Counted from the first letter of the stretch, positions 7,405 through 19,737 are shown. The stretch is 62,728 nt of DNA from Myxococcales bacterium UBA1660 (GCA_002320815.1 DCLA01000118.1:1-62728), one strand, 5' to 3'. A program made the numbers and translations. The notes: generated from the sequence alone by a model not told the origin.

Positions 7405-8640
7405 GTGGAACGCCTCGTCGCCAGGGTGAAGCGGACCTTCGTCGGTGTCGCCCGCCGGATGCGGCGCGTGGCTCGCTGGATGGCCGGAGGTCCGCTGGCG
7501 ACGCTCGTGACCCTGGCCGCGCTCTTTCCCACCGCCGAGGGCCGGCCGGGGGTGTGGAGCCTGGTGATCGTGCTCGGAGCCTTCGCGCTGCTCGGCGCCT
7601 TCGGGCTCTGGGCCGGCAGCGTGGTCATCCGCTTCGCCGGCTTCTTCGGGCGCCGCGAGGTGAGCTTCGCCGATGGCGGCGTGAGCGTGCACCGCGGCGA
7701 GGCCACCAAGCGCTACGACGCCGAGACGATCGTCTCGGGCGTGGTGATCCCCCGGGACGACGGCGCCGAGCTCCGGCTCGTGTTGCGCAATGGGGATCTC
7801 TTGCGCCTCCGCCTGGACGAGCTGGCGACCGCGGAGGCCGCCCTGCGCGCGCTCCGCCTGGGCCCGGGCGAGAAGCGCGTGGCGGTGCGCTGGTCGCGCT
7901 TCATCCACGTCTTCCTCGCCGCCTTCGGCGGCATGATGGTGGCCTCGCTGCCGATGGTCTTCCTGATGGCGCGAGCCCAGGGCACGCCGCTCCACGTCGC
8001 CTTCTCGCTGCTCTTCCTGGTGGCGCCCTACTTCGCCGCCGGGTGGGCCGGGCGGCGCGTACGCCGGACGGTCATCGCCGGCACGGACGGTCTCCGTGGC
8101 CGCGTCGGCGGCAAGCGCTTCGCCATCCGCTTCGCGGACGTGCGATCCCTCGAAGCCCGAGAGCATCAGATCCTGATCCATCACGCCGGGGGCACGCTGA
8201 CCTTGCCCCTCGACGCCGACGACGCGGCCCTCGCCCGCGCTCTCCGGCACCGCCTCGAGCAGGCCTGGGAGCGCTATCGGGAGCGCGGCGGCAGCCGGAG
8301 CGAGATCTTCGCCCGGGGCGACGAGACCTTCGCCGAGTGGAAAACGCGGCTGGCGACCCTCCTGCGCCGCGACGCCGGCCACCGCCAGGCGGCGGTCCGG
8401 CAGGAAGACGCCGAAGCCGTGCTCCACGATCCGGAGGCGGATCCCGAAGCGCGCGCCGGGGCCGCCCTGGCCCTCGCCTGGGGCGACGGCGCCCAGGACC
8501 GACAACAGAAGGTCCGGGTCGCGGTCGAGGGCGTGGCCAGCCCCCGGGTCCGCGTGGCCCTCGACGCCGCGGCCCGCGGCGAGCTGGAAGAGGTCCAGGT
8601 GGACGCCGCCCGCCGGGAGCACGACCGGACCGCGCGTTGA
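7405..8640 (+). CDS. Integral membrane protein, two repeated 2-TM plus beta-domain units
   Basis: This 411-residue protein has about four membrane segments in two pairs (roughly residues 30-80 and 165-220). Each pair is followed by a stretch of short beta strands (VSFADGGVSVHRGEATKRYDAETIVSG and, later, GGKRFAIRFADVRSLEAREHQILIHHAGGTLTL) that resembles bacterial PH-like domains. The duplicated layout is visible directly; the PH comparison is an inference. The C-terminal 100 residues are charged and helical. The GTG start is supported by the TAGGCT-N6 spacing. The hydrolase gene follows 32 bases later on the same strand. Confidence 0.7.
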   Translation: MERLVARVKRTFVGVARRMRRVARWMAGGPLATLVTLAALFPTAEGRPGVWSLVIVLGAFALLGAFGLWAGSVVIRFAGFFGRREVSFADGGVSVHRGEATKRYDAETIVSGVVIPRDDGAELRLVLRNGDLLRLRLDELATAEAALRALRLGPGEKRVAVRWSRFIHVFLAAFGGMMVASLPMVFLMARAQGTPLHVAFSLLFLVAPYFAAGWAGRRVRRTVIAGTDGLRGRVGGKRFAIRFADVRSLEAREHQILIHHAGGTLTLPLDADDAALARALRHRLEQAWERYRERGGSRSEIFARGDETFAEWKTRLATLLRRDAGHRQAAVRQEDAEAVLHDPEADPEARAGAALALAWGDGAQDRQQKVRVAVEGVASPRVRVALDAAARGELEEVQVDAARREHDRTAR

Positions 8641-8672
8641 CGATCCGGCGACCCGTCCGCACAACGGCCCCG

Positions 8673-9494
8673 ATGCTGGCCCACGAAGTCCTCGATCCTC
8701 CCGCGGGCGCCACGCCCCGCGGTGCGTTCCTCTTCCTTCACGGGATCCTCGGCCGCGGCCGCAATTGGCGCTCCATCGCGCGACGCTTCGGCGAGGAGCG
8801 GCCGGAGTGGCTCGCGGTCACCGTCGACCTGCGGGCCCACGGGGACTCACTGGGCCAACCGGGGCCGCACACGGTGGCCAGCGCGGCCCGGGACCTGGCC
8901 CAGCTCGCGTTGGACGTGCCCGTCGCCGGGGTCCTGGGGCACAGCTTCGGCGGCAAGGTCGCCCTCGCCTTCGCCGAGCTCCGGCGGGACGCCGGGCGGC
9001 CCCTGGCGAGCACTTGGCTCATCGACTCCACTCCCTCGGCGCGCCCGGACAAGCGGGGCTCCGAGGACGTGCTGCGGGTCCTCGAGGTCATCGGCGACCT
9101 CCCCGAGCGCTTCGACGACCGTCGCGCGTTCACCACCGCGGTGATGGACGCCGGGCTCAGCCGGCCCCTGGCCCAGTGGCTGGCGATGAACCTGCGCAGC
9201 GAGGGCGACCACCAGGTCTACGGGGTGGAGATGGATGTGGTCCACGCCATGCTCGAGGACTACTTCCAGCAGGATCAGTGGGACCTCGTCGAGAGCAGCG
9301 AGGGCCGGGTCCACCTGGTCGTCGGGGGTCGGTCGGACGTCTACGACCCCGACGATCGCGAGCGCGCGGCGCGCGCCGATCGCAGCGGCGCCGCGCACCT
9401 CCACGTGATTCCCGACGCCGGCCACTGGGTCCACGCCGACGCCGCCGGCGAGATCTCCGAGCTCCTGCGGGAAGAGGTACCGTCGCCCGGCTGA
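8673..9494 (+). CDS. Alpha/beta-fold hydrolase
   Basis: This 273-residue cytoplasmic protein is an alpha/beta hydrolase related to the YbfF/esterase group. The oxyanion region 'FLFLHGILGRGRNWRS' (residues 19-34), the nucleophile elbow GHSFGG with Ser91, the 'VDLRAHGDS' strand, an acid 'GGRSDVYDPDD' and the C-terminal 'DAGHWVHAD' histidine are all present. The catalytic set is therefore complete. The substrate cannot be read from the sequence; relatives act on short acyl esters or thioesters. The ATG at 8673 is chosen because the protein-like sequence begins there. It probably belongs with the upstream membrane-protein gene. Confidence 0.85.
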   Translation: MLAHEVLDPPAGATPRGAFLFLHGILGRGRNWRSIARRFGEERPEWLAVTVDLRAHGDSLGQPGPHTVASAARDLAQLALDVPVAGVLGHSFGGKVALAFAELRRDAGRPLASTWLIDSTPSARPDKRGSEDVLRVLEVIGDLPERFDDRRAFTTAVMDAGLSRPLAQWLAMNLRSEGDHQVYGVEMDVVHAMLEDYFQQDQWDLVESSEGRVHLVVGGRSDVYDPDDRERAARADRSGAAHLHVIPDAGHWVHADAAGEISELLREEVPSPG

Positions 9495-9595
9495 GGCGAT
9501 CGTAACCAAGAGGCGTGATTTCGCGCAGTTGGCACCGAAAGCCAGCATTTTCTGCCTCGATCGGTGGGGGCCCGATCCGCTATGCTCCCCGCCGC

Positions 9596-10885
<1,290 letters not shown>

Positions 10886-10910
10886 ACGACCGCCGTCTCG
10901 GCGACGACCA

Positions 10911-10939
10911 GGGCACGCGGGAGACCGCGTGCCCTTTTT
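10911..10939 (+). terminator. Intrinsic terminator of gltA
   Basis: A perfect 10-bp stem (GGGCACGCGG pairing with CCGCGTGCCC) closes a GAGA tetraloop and is followed at once by five T residues. It sits 26 bases after the gltA stop codon. Confidence 0.9.
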
Positions 10940-11083
10940 CGTGGGCGCGCCCCGAGCCGCTCGCGGACGAGTCGCCCCCACGACGGGGAAGCGACCCCGG
11001 AATCTGTGGGGCGCAACCCACGACTCGCGGATCCAACCCTCGGATCGAGTCACCGATCCACCGCAGAACCCCCGTATGGGGCC

Positions 11084-11098
11084 CGGCACACGCCTTGC
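11084..11098 (+). promoter_or_regulatory. Sigma54-like promoter of the OmpA-family gene
   Basis: CGGCAC-ACGCC-TTGC matches the sigma54 -24/-12 consensus TGGCAC-N5-TTGC at all but one base, with the required GG-N10-GC spacing. The predicted start near 11110 leaves a normal leader with a GAAGGAA ribosome-binding site before the GTG at 11140. Confidence 0.5.
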
Positions 11099-11139
11099 TC
11101 AAGTCCTCCTCAGAGCCCCCACTCTGAAGGAACGACATC

Positions 11140-12810
<1,671 letters not shown>

Positions 12811-12816
12811 GCCCCA

Positions 12817-12843
12817 GGCGCCAAGGAGGGATCCTTTGGCGCC
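12817..12843. terminator. Hairpin after the ompA-like gene
   Basis: GGCGCCAAGGA and TCCTTTGGCGCC form an 11-bp stem with one bulged base, starting six bases after the stop codon. There is no T tract, so it may act only as a weak terminator or an mRNA 3' stabiliser. Confidence 0.45.
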
Positions 12844-12926
12844 AAACCCGCCCCGGGTCCCGCGCAGCGATCATGATGCGTGGACTCGGGGTCCGGGGAT
12901 CGCGACGAGCGACCGCGCCCTCGGAC

Positions 12927-12971
12927 GAGCTCGACATGTGCATCCGGGGAGGGACAGCACATGTCGAGCTC
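12927..12971. repeat. Perfect 15-bp inverted repeat between convergent genes
   Basis: GAGCTCGACATGTGC (12927-12941) is repeated perfectly in inverse orientation at 12957-12971, with 15 bases between. It lies 24 bases beyond the stop codon of the minus-strand AraC gene and downstream of the OmpA gene, so a bidirectional termination role is plausible. No T tract follows on either side. Confidence 0.7.
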
Positions 12972-12995
12972 CTCCCCGGGAATCTAGCCGCGCAC

Positions 12996-13940
12996 CTAGG
13001 GCTCGCTGGCCCAGCGGGCCATCGCCCGCCGGAGGCTGCCCGCGCTGGCCAGCCCGATGGCTCGCGCCACGGCGTTCTTGGGCTCGCCCGCCGCCAACCG
13101 CGCCAGCGCGTGGCGGCGACGCACGTTGTCGACGACGGAGTGGAAGGTCTCGCCCTCTTCTTCGAGGCGGCGCTGGAGCGTGCGCCGCGGCCAGCCGACC
13201 GCGTCGGCGACCGTGTCCAGGCTGGCCTGGGGCAGCCCCACCTGCGCTTCGATGACCCGCTCGAGCATCACGGCGACCGGTTCGGCGGCCGTCTCCCGCT
13301 CCGCCTGCTCGACCAGGAAGGCGTGCACCGCCGGGTCGGCCCGAAGCATGGACGCGCCCGCCGCGGCGGCGGTCAAGGCGAAGCCCGTGGTGGGGGTCCC
13401 CATTCGCACCGGACATCCGAAGTGCTTCTCGAGGGGCGCGGCCGGGCGCCGATGGGAGAACCAGGCCTCCTCCAGGGTCACCGGCTCCGCCACCACCCGC
13501 TGCAGCGAATGGTAGAGGTAGGAGAAGGAGAGCTCGTTCATCACGTGCCCGTGTTCACCGCCCACCACGTGGTAGTCGAGGCGGCGCGTCGCGGGCTCGT
13601 AGGTCAGCCGACCCACCGGGTTGATCAGCGCATAGAAGCGCGCGGCCACCACCATGGCGTCGGCGACCCGCGGCGCGGTGCGCACCACCATCTCGGTGAG
13701 CCCCAGCATGCCCGGTGGCGCGGCGGACCCCACATGGAGCCCCAGGTCGGGGTCTTCGGCGATCTCCGTCGCGCGGTTCAGGAAGTCCCGCACGTGGGAG
13801 AGCGAGGTCGTCACCGCGCCGGTGATCCCATCGGGCGGCAGCCCGTTCTCCTCGAGCAACGCGCGACCGGCGGCCTCGTCCAGGCCGAGGTGACGGATCA
13901 CCAGCGGCGCGAACCGGAAAGTGAAGAGCGGGTCCCCCAT
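12996..13940 (-). CDS. AraC-family regulator (OruR/ArgR-like N-terminal domain)
   Basis: This 314-residue transcription factor has an N-terminal ligand-binding domain of the 'arabinose-binding-like' type found in OruR and related regulators (residues 1-190), with typical features such as 'DPDLGLHVG' and 'FYALINPVGRL'. The C-terminal 90 residues form an AraC helix-turn-helix pair, beginning 'LPQASLDTVADAVGWPRRTLQRRLEEEGETF'. The second helix-turn-helix (GEPKNAVARAIGLASAGSLRRAMARW) is divergent from the usual 'FsdqSyFsRaFkr'. The ATG at 13940 is chosen because TACGAT stands six bases upstream and homology-like sequence begins there. It is divergent from another AraC gene at 14108. Confidence 0.88.
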   Translation of the reverse strand: MGDPLFTFRFAPLVIRHLGLDEAAGRALLEENGLPPDGITGAVTTSLSHVRDFLNRATEIAEDPDLGLHVGSAAPPGMLGLTEMVVRTAPRVADAMVVAARFYALINPVGRLTYEPATRRLDYHVVGGEHGHVMNELSFSYLYHSLQRVVAEPVTLEEAWFSHRRPAAPLEKHFGCPVRMGTPTTGFALTAAAAGASMLRADPAVHAFLVEQAERETAAEPVAVMLERVIEAQVGLPQASLDTVADAVGWPRRTLQRRLEEEGETFHSVVDNVRRRHALARLAAGEPKNAVARAIGLASAGSLRRAMARWASEP

Positions 13941-13946
13941 TCGGGG

Positions 13947-13952
13947 ATCGTA
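13947..13952 (-). promoter_or_regulatory. Putative -10 element, leaderless start
   Basis: TACGAT lies exactly six bases before the ATG at 13940, deciding between this start and one 29 codons further upstream. Confidence 0.5.
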
Positions 13953-14107
13953 CCAGGAGTGGGGGAGGTCTCCGAGAGCAGGGCGATCGGGCAACGAGGA
14001 CCACGGTCGCGGGCTCGGTCGCGGCATCGATGACAGGATCGAGCAGACGAACGGGACGAACGGCCATGCCCTCGACGCGAGGTCACCCTATCGTCGTCGA
14101 TGCGCCC

Positions 14108-15007
14108 ATGACCCTCGCCCCTCTCCTCGACGAGCTCCGCCAGACCCTCGGCACCGAGCGCCCCTCGGGCGTCGCGCCCACCGGGATCCCCGGGGCCACC
14201 TTCTTCTGGAACGACACCCCCGTACCCCGCTCCCCGCTCCTCTACGAGCCGGGCATGGTGATCATCGGCCGCGGCCGGAAGGTGGGCTACCTCGGCGGCC
14301 GCCGATTCCAGTACGACGCGGACAGCTGCCTGATCCTCGGCGTGCCGCTCCCCTTCGAGTGCGAGGTCCAGGTCCCCGGGGAGTCCCTCCTGGGAGTCCG
14401 GGTCGACATCGACATGACGCTCCTGGGGACCCTGGTCGCGCGCTTCGGCGCGCAGCTCGACCTGGGGAAGGGACCGGTCGCGCCCCCCCACTCCGGCGTC
14501 GAACCGCTGGCCATGCAGGGCGAGCTCCTGGCAGCCACCCGCCGGCTCCTCGAGAGCGTCCGCGATCCCGTCGACCGGCAGGTCGTGGGACCCGCCGCGC
14601 TGGAGGAGATCGTCTATCGGGTCCTGCGCAGCGAGCACGGCCGGGTGCTCTACGACCTGACCCAACACCACACGCACTACTCGGCCATCTCCCGCGCGCT
14701 CACCCGGATGCACCGGGACTATCGCGAGTCCCTCGGCATCGACGACCTCGCCAAGGACGCCGGGATGAGCACGTCGTCCTTCCACCGCGCCTTCAAGGCG
14801 GTCACCGGCGAGTCACCGCTCCAGTACCTGAAGAAGACGCGACTGCTGAAGGCCAAGGCCGCGTTGATCTTCGAGGGCGCGCGCGTGGACGAGGCCGCCT
14901 ACCAAGTCGGCTACGCCAGCCCCTCGCAGTTCAGCCGCGAGTTCAAGCGGTACTTCCAGGTGCCGCCCTCCGAGGCGCACAGCCTGCCCTACTCCGACGC
15001 GGTCTGA
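14108..15007 (+). CDS. AraC-family regulator (AraC_N type)
   Basis: This 299-residue regulator has the AraC_N-type cupin-like sensor domain (about residues 25-185; 'PLLYEPGMVIIGRGRKVGYLGG', 'PFECEV') and a C-terminal pair of helix-turn-helices (about 200-295) with the canonical 'GMSTSSFHRAFKAVTGESPLQYLKKTRLLKA' (given here in parts: residues near 220-250) and 'VGYASPSQFSREFKRYF'. Regulators of this class commonly control adjacent alcohol dehydrogenase and oxidoreductase genes, and such genes lie downstream here (16840-19338). The effector is unknown. The start at 14108 is the first ATG with protein-like sequence. Confidence 0.9.
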   Translation: MTLAPLLDELRQTLGTERPSGVAPTGIPGATFFWNDTPVPRSPLLYEPGMVIIGRGRKVGYLGGRRFQYDADSCLILGVPLPFECEVQVPGESLLGVRVDIDMTLLGTLVARFGAQLDLGKGPVAPPHSGVEPLAMQGELLAATRRLLESVRDPVDRQVVGPAALEEIVYRVLRSEHGRVLYDLTQHHTHYSAISRALTRMHRDYRESLGIDDLAKDAGMSTSSFHRAFKAVTGESPLQYLKKTRLLKAKAALIFEGARVDEAAYQVGYASPSQFSREFKRYFQVPPSEAHSLPYSDAV

Positions 15008-15315
15008 CGCGGCGCCACGGCGCGAACGAGCACGGAAGGCCGGCCGTCACTCGAGCAGCTTGGCCAATTTCCGTGGGGCCACCAGCCGGTAGCTGTCGTG
15101 CACGAGCTCCTCGAGCTCGGCCCAGTAGCACCTCGGGGTCGACGTCGCTCATCGCGCTCAGCATGCCAGGGAAGCGCGTCGCGGTGGCCGCTCGATCTGC
15201 GCGGGGGGCCCGCCTCGGCCCGGCGGCCGTCTTCCTCTCGTTCGCGGCAGGATCGAGCACGAGGTCGCCAGGATCGCCCGGGTCGCTCCCGGGCCTCGCG
15301 CCCCAAGGTGAACCG
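15008..15315. other. Intergenic region with a gene relic
   Basis: This 308-base stretch between the AraC gene and the MFS gene holds no intact gene. Its left half contains the minus-strand remnant of a YjbR/MmcQ-like gene (see 15047-15152). The right half shows nothing recognisable apart from the ribosome-binding site of the MFS gene. Confidence 0.6.
15047..15152 (-). pseudogene. Remnant of a MmcQ/YjbR-like gene
   Basis: On the minus strand a frame ending at 15047 reads YWAELEELVHDSYRLVAPRK-LAKLLE-stop, the typical C-terminus of MmcQ/YjbR (DUF419) proteins (SYRLVAPKR). Just upstream an ATG at 15152 begins MSDVDPEVL in a different frame. A plausible reading is that the start and the end of the gene were joined by an internal deletion with a frame change. 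Only about 35 codons survive, so the family call is tentative. Confidence 0.4.
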
Positions 15316-16698
<1,383 letters not shown>

Positions 16699-16760
16699 GA
16701 TCCGACATGCGTTTGGGAGGAACTCCCCCTTCGCGGTTCGCGCGCTCTCCCTAGGTTCTC

Positions 16761-16797
16761 TCGTGGGCGGCAGAGCTCTTCGTGGGCGGCAGAGCTC
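16761..16797 (+). repeat. Tandem 19-bp repeat upstream of the alcohol dehydrogenase gene
   Basis: The 18-mer TCGTGGGCGGCAGAGCTC occurs at 16761-16778 and again at 16780-16797, a period of 19 bases. It lies 43 bases before the start of the alcohol dehydrogenase gene. Two copies of a site in tandem before a promoter-proximal start suggest an operator, possibly for one of the nearby AraC regulators, which usually bind direct repeats; that link is inference. Confidence 0.7.
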
Positions 16798-16839
16798 CCG
16801 CCGCACCCCCGACTCCCAGCCCCCGAGAGGAACCCACCC

Positions 16840-17880
16840 ATGCGCGCATCCGTATTCCACGGCACCGAGGACATCCGCATCGACGACGTCCCCGACCCGA
16901 AGATCGAGAACCCCACCGACGCCATCGTCCGCATCACCCGCACCGCCATCTGCGGGTCGGACCTCTGGTTCTACCGCGGCCAGCAGGACTACCCCGAAGG
17001 CGCGCGCACCGGCCACGAGCCGATGGGCGTGGTCGAGGAGGTCGGCTCCGGGGTCCGCCACCTGCAGCCCGGGGACCTCGTCCTGGCGCCCTTCGCCATC
17101 AGCGACGGCACCTGCGAGTTCTGCCACGCCGGCGTCCACACGAGCTGCCAGCACGGCGGTTTCTGGGCCGGGATGACCGATGGCGCTCAAGGCGAAGCCG
17201 TCCGCGCGCCCTGGGCCGACGGCACCCTGGTGCGCGTCCCCGAGCGCGTGCAGGACAACGACCCGCTCCTCGACGCCCTCTTCCCGCTCACCGACGTCAT
17301 GGGCACCGGTCACCACGCCGCCGTCTGCGCCGGCGTGACCCCGGGCTCCACCGTGGTCGTCATCGGCGACGGCGCCGTGGGTCTCTGCGGCGTGCTCGCC
17401 GCGCGGCGCCTGGGCGCCGAGCGCATCATCGCCGTCGGTCACCACGAAGACCGGCTGGCGAAGGCGCGCGCCTTCGGCGCCACCGACGTCGTCAGCAGCG
17501 GCGGCGACGAAGCGACCGCGGCCGTCCGCGAGATGACCCGCGGTGGCGCGCGCCACGTCCTGGAGTGCGTCGGGGCGAAGTCCTCCATGGGCCAGGCCAT
17601 CCAGATGGTCCGCCCCGGCGGCGCCATCGGCTACGTCGGCGTGCCCCACGGCGTCGCCGACGGAGGCCTCGACATCATGGGCCTCTTCTTCAAGAACGTG
17701 ACCTTCCGCGGCGGCCCCGCCCCGGTGCGCGCGTACATGAAGGAGCTCATGGCCGACGTGCTGGAGGGCACCCTCGATCCCTCGCCCGTCTTCGACATGA
17801 CCGTCGACCTCGACGGCATCCCGGACGGCTACGCCGCCATGCACGAGCGCAAGGCCCTCAAGGTGCTGGTGAAGCCCTGA
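16840..17880 (+). CDS. Zinc-dependent alcohol dehydrogenase family protein
   Basis: This 346-residue medium-chain dehydrogenase should oxidise an alcohol or polyol with NAD(P). The catalytic zinc site is read from 'AICGSDLWFYRG' (Cys38 region) and 'GHEPMGVVEEVG'. The structural-zinc loop 'SDGTCEFCHAGVHTSC' has three Cys with Asp in place of the first. The Rossmann motif is 'VVVIGDGAVGLCGVLAARRLGA' (near residues 168-189, in parts). A ribosome-binding site GAGAGGAAC precedes the ATG by seven bases, and tandem 19-bp repeats lie further upstream. The substrate is unknown. Confidence 0.92.
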   Translation: MRASVFHGTEDIRIDDVPDPKIENPTDAIVRITRTAICGSDLWFYRGQQDYPEGARTGHEPMGVVEEVGSGVRHLQPGDLVLAPFAISDGTCEFCHAGVHTSCQHGGFWAGMTDGAQGEAVRAPWADGTLVRVPERVQDNDPLLDALFPLTDVMGTGHHAAVCAGVTPGSTVVVIGDGAVGLCGVLAARRLGAERIIAVGHHEDRLAKARAFGATDVVSSGGDEATAAVREMTRGGARHVLECVGAKSSMGQAIQMVRPGGAIGYVGVPHGVADGGLDIMGLFFKNVTFRGGPAPVRAYMKELMADVLEGTLDPSPVFDMTVDLDGIPDGYAAMHERKALKVLVKP

Positions 17881-17984
17881 GCCTCCCGGCCACGTCGGCC
17901 TCCATGACCGCACCGAGCTCATCCCCTTCGAGGTCCTCGAGGACTTCTTCACCCAGGCCTTCGGCTGCCCCCCACGAGCCCCCC
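17881..17984 (+). pseudogene. Possible C-terminal gene relic between adh and cupin genes
   Basis: One plus-strand frame of this 104-base spacer reads HVGLHDRTELIPFEVLEDFF followed by TQAFGCPPRA, which looks like real protein sequence but has no start and runs on into the cupin gene in another frame. I cannot assign a family. It may be a decayed fragment left by rearrangement. Confidence 0.3.
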
Positions 17985-18470
17985 ATGCAACGACGAAGAA
18001 ATCGAACCACCGCGCCCCTGCTCGCCCTCCTCGCCCTCGCCGCCTGTGGCGGCGCGCCTGCTCCCGCGACCTCCCCAGCGACGGCGAGCCCCGAGGCGCG
18101 ACGGCCCAGCCACACCGCGGCCAATGAGCGCGAGACCCGCGCGGGCGGCCCCGAGAACTTCACCGGCGAGGTCGCCGTCTCCATGCTCTTCGCGCCCAAC
18201 GGTCCGCGCGACTTCAGCGGCGCCGAGGTCACCTTCCAACCCGGCGCCCGCACCGCGTGGCACAGCCACCCCGCGGGTCAGACCCTGGTGGTCACCGAGG
18301 GCACGGGCTGGATGCAGATCGAGGGCTCGGACCGCGCCGAGCTCCGGCCCGGCGACGTGGTCTGGACCCCGCCCGGCGTCCGCCATTGGCATGGCGCCAC
18401 CGACACCACCGCGATGACCCACACCGCCCTGCAGAGCCAGCTCGACGACGCCGTGGTGGATTGGGGGTGA
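17985..18470 (+). CDS. Cupin-domain lipoprotein, apparently frameshifted at the C-terminus
   Basis: This 161-residue protein has a lipoprotein signal (ALLALLALAAC, Cys21) and a cupin barrel (about residues 60-150) with the metal-binding pattern 'AWHSHPAGQTLVV' and 'PPGVRHWHGA'. It resembles the cupin (R)-mandelonitrile lyase-like group often found beside carboxymuconolactone decarboxylase or SDR genes. The frame stops after VVDWG, but in the next frame the sequence continues as EQVSDTDYLGRE and then TAG (18505-18507). Homologues typically end with a 'W-x-E-x-VSDxxYL' tail, so a one-base indel near 18463-18469 is likely. The cupin core is intact, so the protein may still function. Confidence 0.8.
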   Translation: MQRRRNRTTAPLLALLALAACGGAPAPATSPATASPEARRPSHTAANERETRAGGPENFTGEVAVSMLFAPNGPRDFSGAEVTFQPGARTAWHSHPAGQTLVVTEGTGWMQIEGSDRAELRPGDVVWTPPGVRHWHGATDTTAMTHTALQSQLDDAVVDWG

Positions 18471-18509
18471 GCAGGTCAGCGATACCGACTACCTGGGCCG
18501 GGAGTAGCG

Positions 18510-18571
18510 GCGATGACGAGGAAGGAATCCTCGGGCGGTCATCGCGACTCCCGCGATGACGAGGAAGGAAT
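18510..18571 (+). repeat. 19-bp direct repeat duplicating a ribosome-binding site
   Basis: GCGATGACGAGGAAGGAAT occurs at 18510-18528 and 18553-18571, a period of 43 bases. The second copy carries the GAGGAAGGA ribosome-binding site used by the SDR gene at 18577. The first copy is followed by no start codon in a useful frame, so this looks like a small local duplication of the upstream region. Confidence 0.75.
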
Positions 18572-18576
18572 GGGAC

Positions 18577-19338
18577 ATGACTGAGAACTTCGCAGGCAAA
18601 GTGGCTCTGGTGACCGGTGCTGCATCCGGGCTGGGCCTGGCGACGGCGAAGGCCTTCGCCGAAGCGGGTGCCGCGGTGGCGATGCTCGACCTGGACGAAG
18701 AGTCCATCGCCCGAGCGGCGTCCGTCGCGCAGTCCTCCGGGCCCCGGTGCCTACCGATCGCATGCGACGTGAGCGACGAGAGCGCCGTACGCGACGCCAT
18801 CGCACGGACGGTGCACGAGCTCGGCCGCCTCGACATGGCGTTCAACAACGCCGGCATCATGGTCGACCGCGCCGACACCGCCGAGGCGTCCGGCGAGGAC
18901 TTCGACCGCGTAGTCGCGGTGAACCTGCGCGGGGTCTGGAGCTGCATGAAATACGAGCTCCAGCAGATGGTTCGGCAGGGTTCGGGAGCCATCGTGAACT
19001 GCTCCAGCATCGGAGGCGTCGCGGGCGGCCCGGGCCTCGGCGCCTACCACGCCGCCAAGCACGGCGTGATGGGTCTGACCAAGACGGCAGGCCTCGAGTA
19101 CGCCGCCAAAGGCATCCGAGTGAACGCGGTCCTCCCCGGGGTCTTCGACACCTCCATGAACGACTCCCTCGAAGAGGAGCAGCCCGAGATGTTGGAGAAG
19201 ATCAAGGCGGAGGTACCCATCGGCCGGCTGGGCAAGCCCGAAGAGGTCGCCGCCGCGGTGCTCTTCCTCTGCGGGCCCGGCGCGAGCATGATCATCGGCC
19301 ACGGCCTCGCGGTCGACGGCGGCTTCCTGGCACGGTGA
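18577..19338 (+). CDS. Short-chain dehydrogenase/reductase
   Basis: This 253-residue cytoplasmic oxidoreductase is a classical SDR. The cofactor motif is TGAASGLG (residues 14-21), followed by NNAG, the catalytic Ser in 'NCSSIGGVAGG' and 'YHAAKHG' with the Tyr-x3-Lys pair. The acidic residue in 'AMLDLDEE' after the second strand favours NAD over NADP. The substrate is not readable. The ATG at 18577 is preferred to one seven codons upstream because GAGGAAGGA lies seven bases before it. The next gene overlaps its stop codon. Confidence 0.93.
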   Translation: MTENFAGKVALVTGAASGLGLATAKAFAEAGAAVAMLDLDEESIARAASVAQSSGPRCLPIACDVSDESAVRDAIARTVHELGRLDMAFNNAGIMVDRADTAEASGEDFDRVVAVNLRGVWSCMKYELQQMVRQGSGAIVNCSSIGGVAGGPGLGAYHAAKHGVMGLTKTAGLEYAAKGIRVNAVLPGVFDTSMNDSLEEEQPEMLEKIKAEVPIGRLGKPEEVAAAVLFLCGPGASMIIGHGLAVDGGFLAR

Positions 19339-19715
19339 TGACGATGCCCACCCCGATCCACGTGACCGTCGGCGACGTCGTCCTCACCGCGACCCTGGGC
19401 GACGGGCCCGCCGCCCGCGCCTTCGCCGTGCTGCTCCCGTTGGAGCTCACCCTGAGCGACTACCACGCCACCGAGAAGGTGAGCCCGCTGCCGAAGAAGC
19501 TGCCCACCCAGGGCGAGCCGCCCGGCCATGCCGCGGTGGTGGGCGACATCACCTACTACGCGCCCTGGGGAAACCTCGCGATCTTCTACCGCCCCTTCGG
19601 CTACGCCGAGGGGCTGATCCACCTCGGCCGCTTCGACGGCGGTCTCGCACCTCTCCTCCAGGACGCTGGCCCCCGAATCCGGATCGCCCGAGGTCGGTCG
19701 ACGACTCCGCGCTGA
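19338..19715 (+). CDS. Cyclophilin-like fold protein
   Basis: This 125-residue protein resembles the small cyclophilin-like family (PF18050 type). It begins with strands 'IHVTVGDVVLTATLGDGPAARAFAVLLPLELTLSDYHATEK' (residues 5-45, in parts) and contains the conserved 'GDITYYAPWGNLAIFYRPFGYAEGLIHLGRF' region (about 73-104). The biochemical role of this family is not established. The start is inferred from the TGATG overlap with the SDR stop, which implies translational coupling; an ATG two codons later is an alternative. Neighbouring oxidoreductase genes often accompany this family. Confidence 0.75.
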   Translation: MTMPTPIHVTVGDVVLTATLGDGPAARAFAVLLPLELTLSDYHATEKVSPLPKKLPTQGEPPGHAAVVGDITYYAPWGNLAIFYRPFGYAEGLIHLGRFDGGLAPLLQDAGPRIRIARGRSTTPR

Positions 19716-19737
19716 TTCACGACCGGACGTCCCGGGC

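Noticed and set aside
9530..9545. TGGCAC upstream of gltA as a sigma54 promoter
   Set aside because: No GC is found ten bases after the GG; the match stops at the -24 box.
18577..18577. Upstream ATG at 18556 as start of the SDR
   Set aside because: The ribosome-binding site GAGGAAGGA lies after that ATG and at the right distance from 18577.
19331..19346. TGGCAC at the end of the SDR gene as a sigma54 promoter for the cyclophilin-like gene
   Set aside because: The GC of the -12 box is missing and the gene overlaps the SDR stop, so it is translated from the same message.
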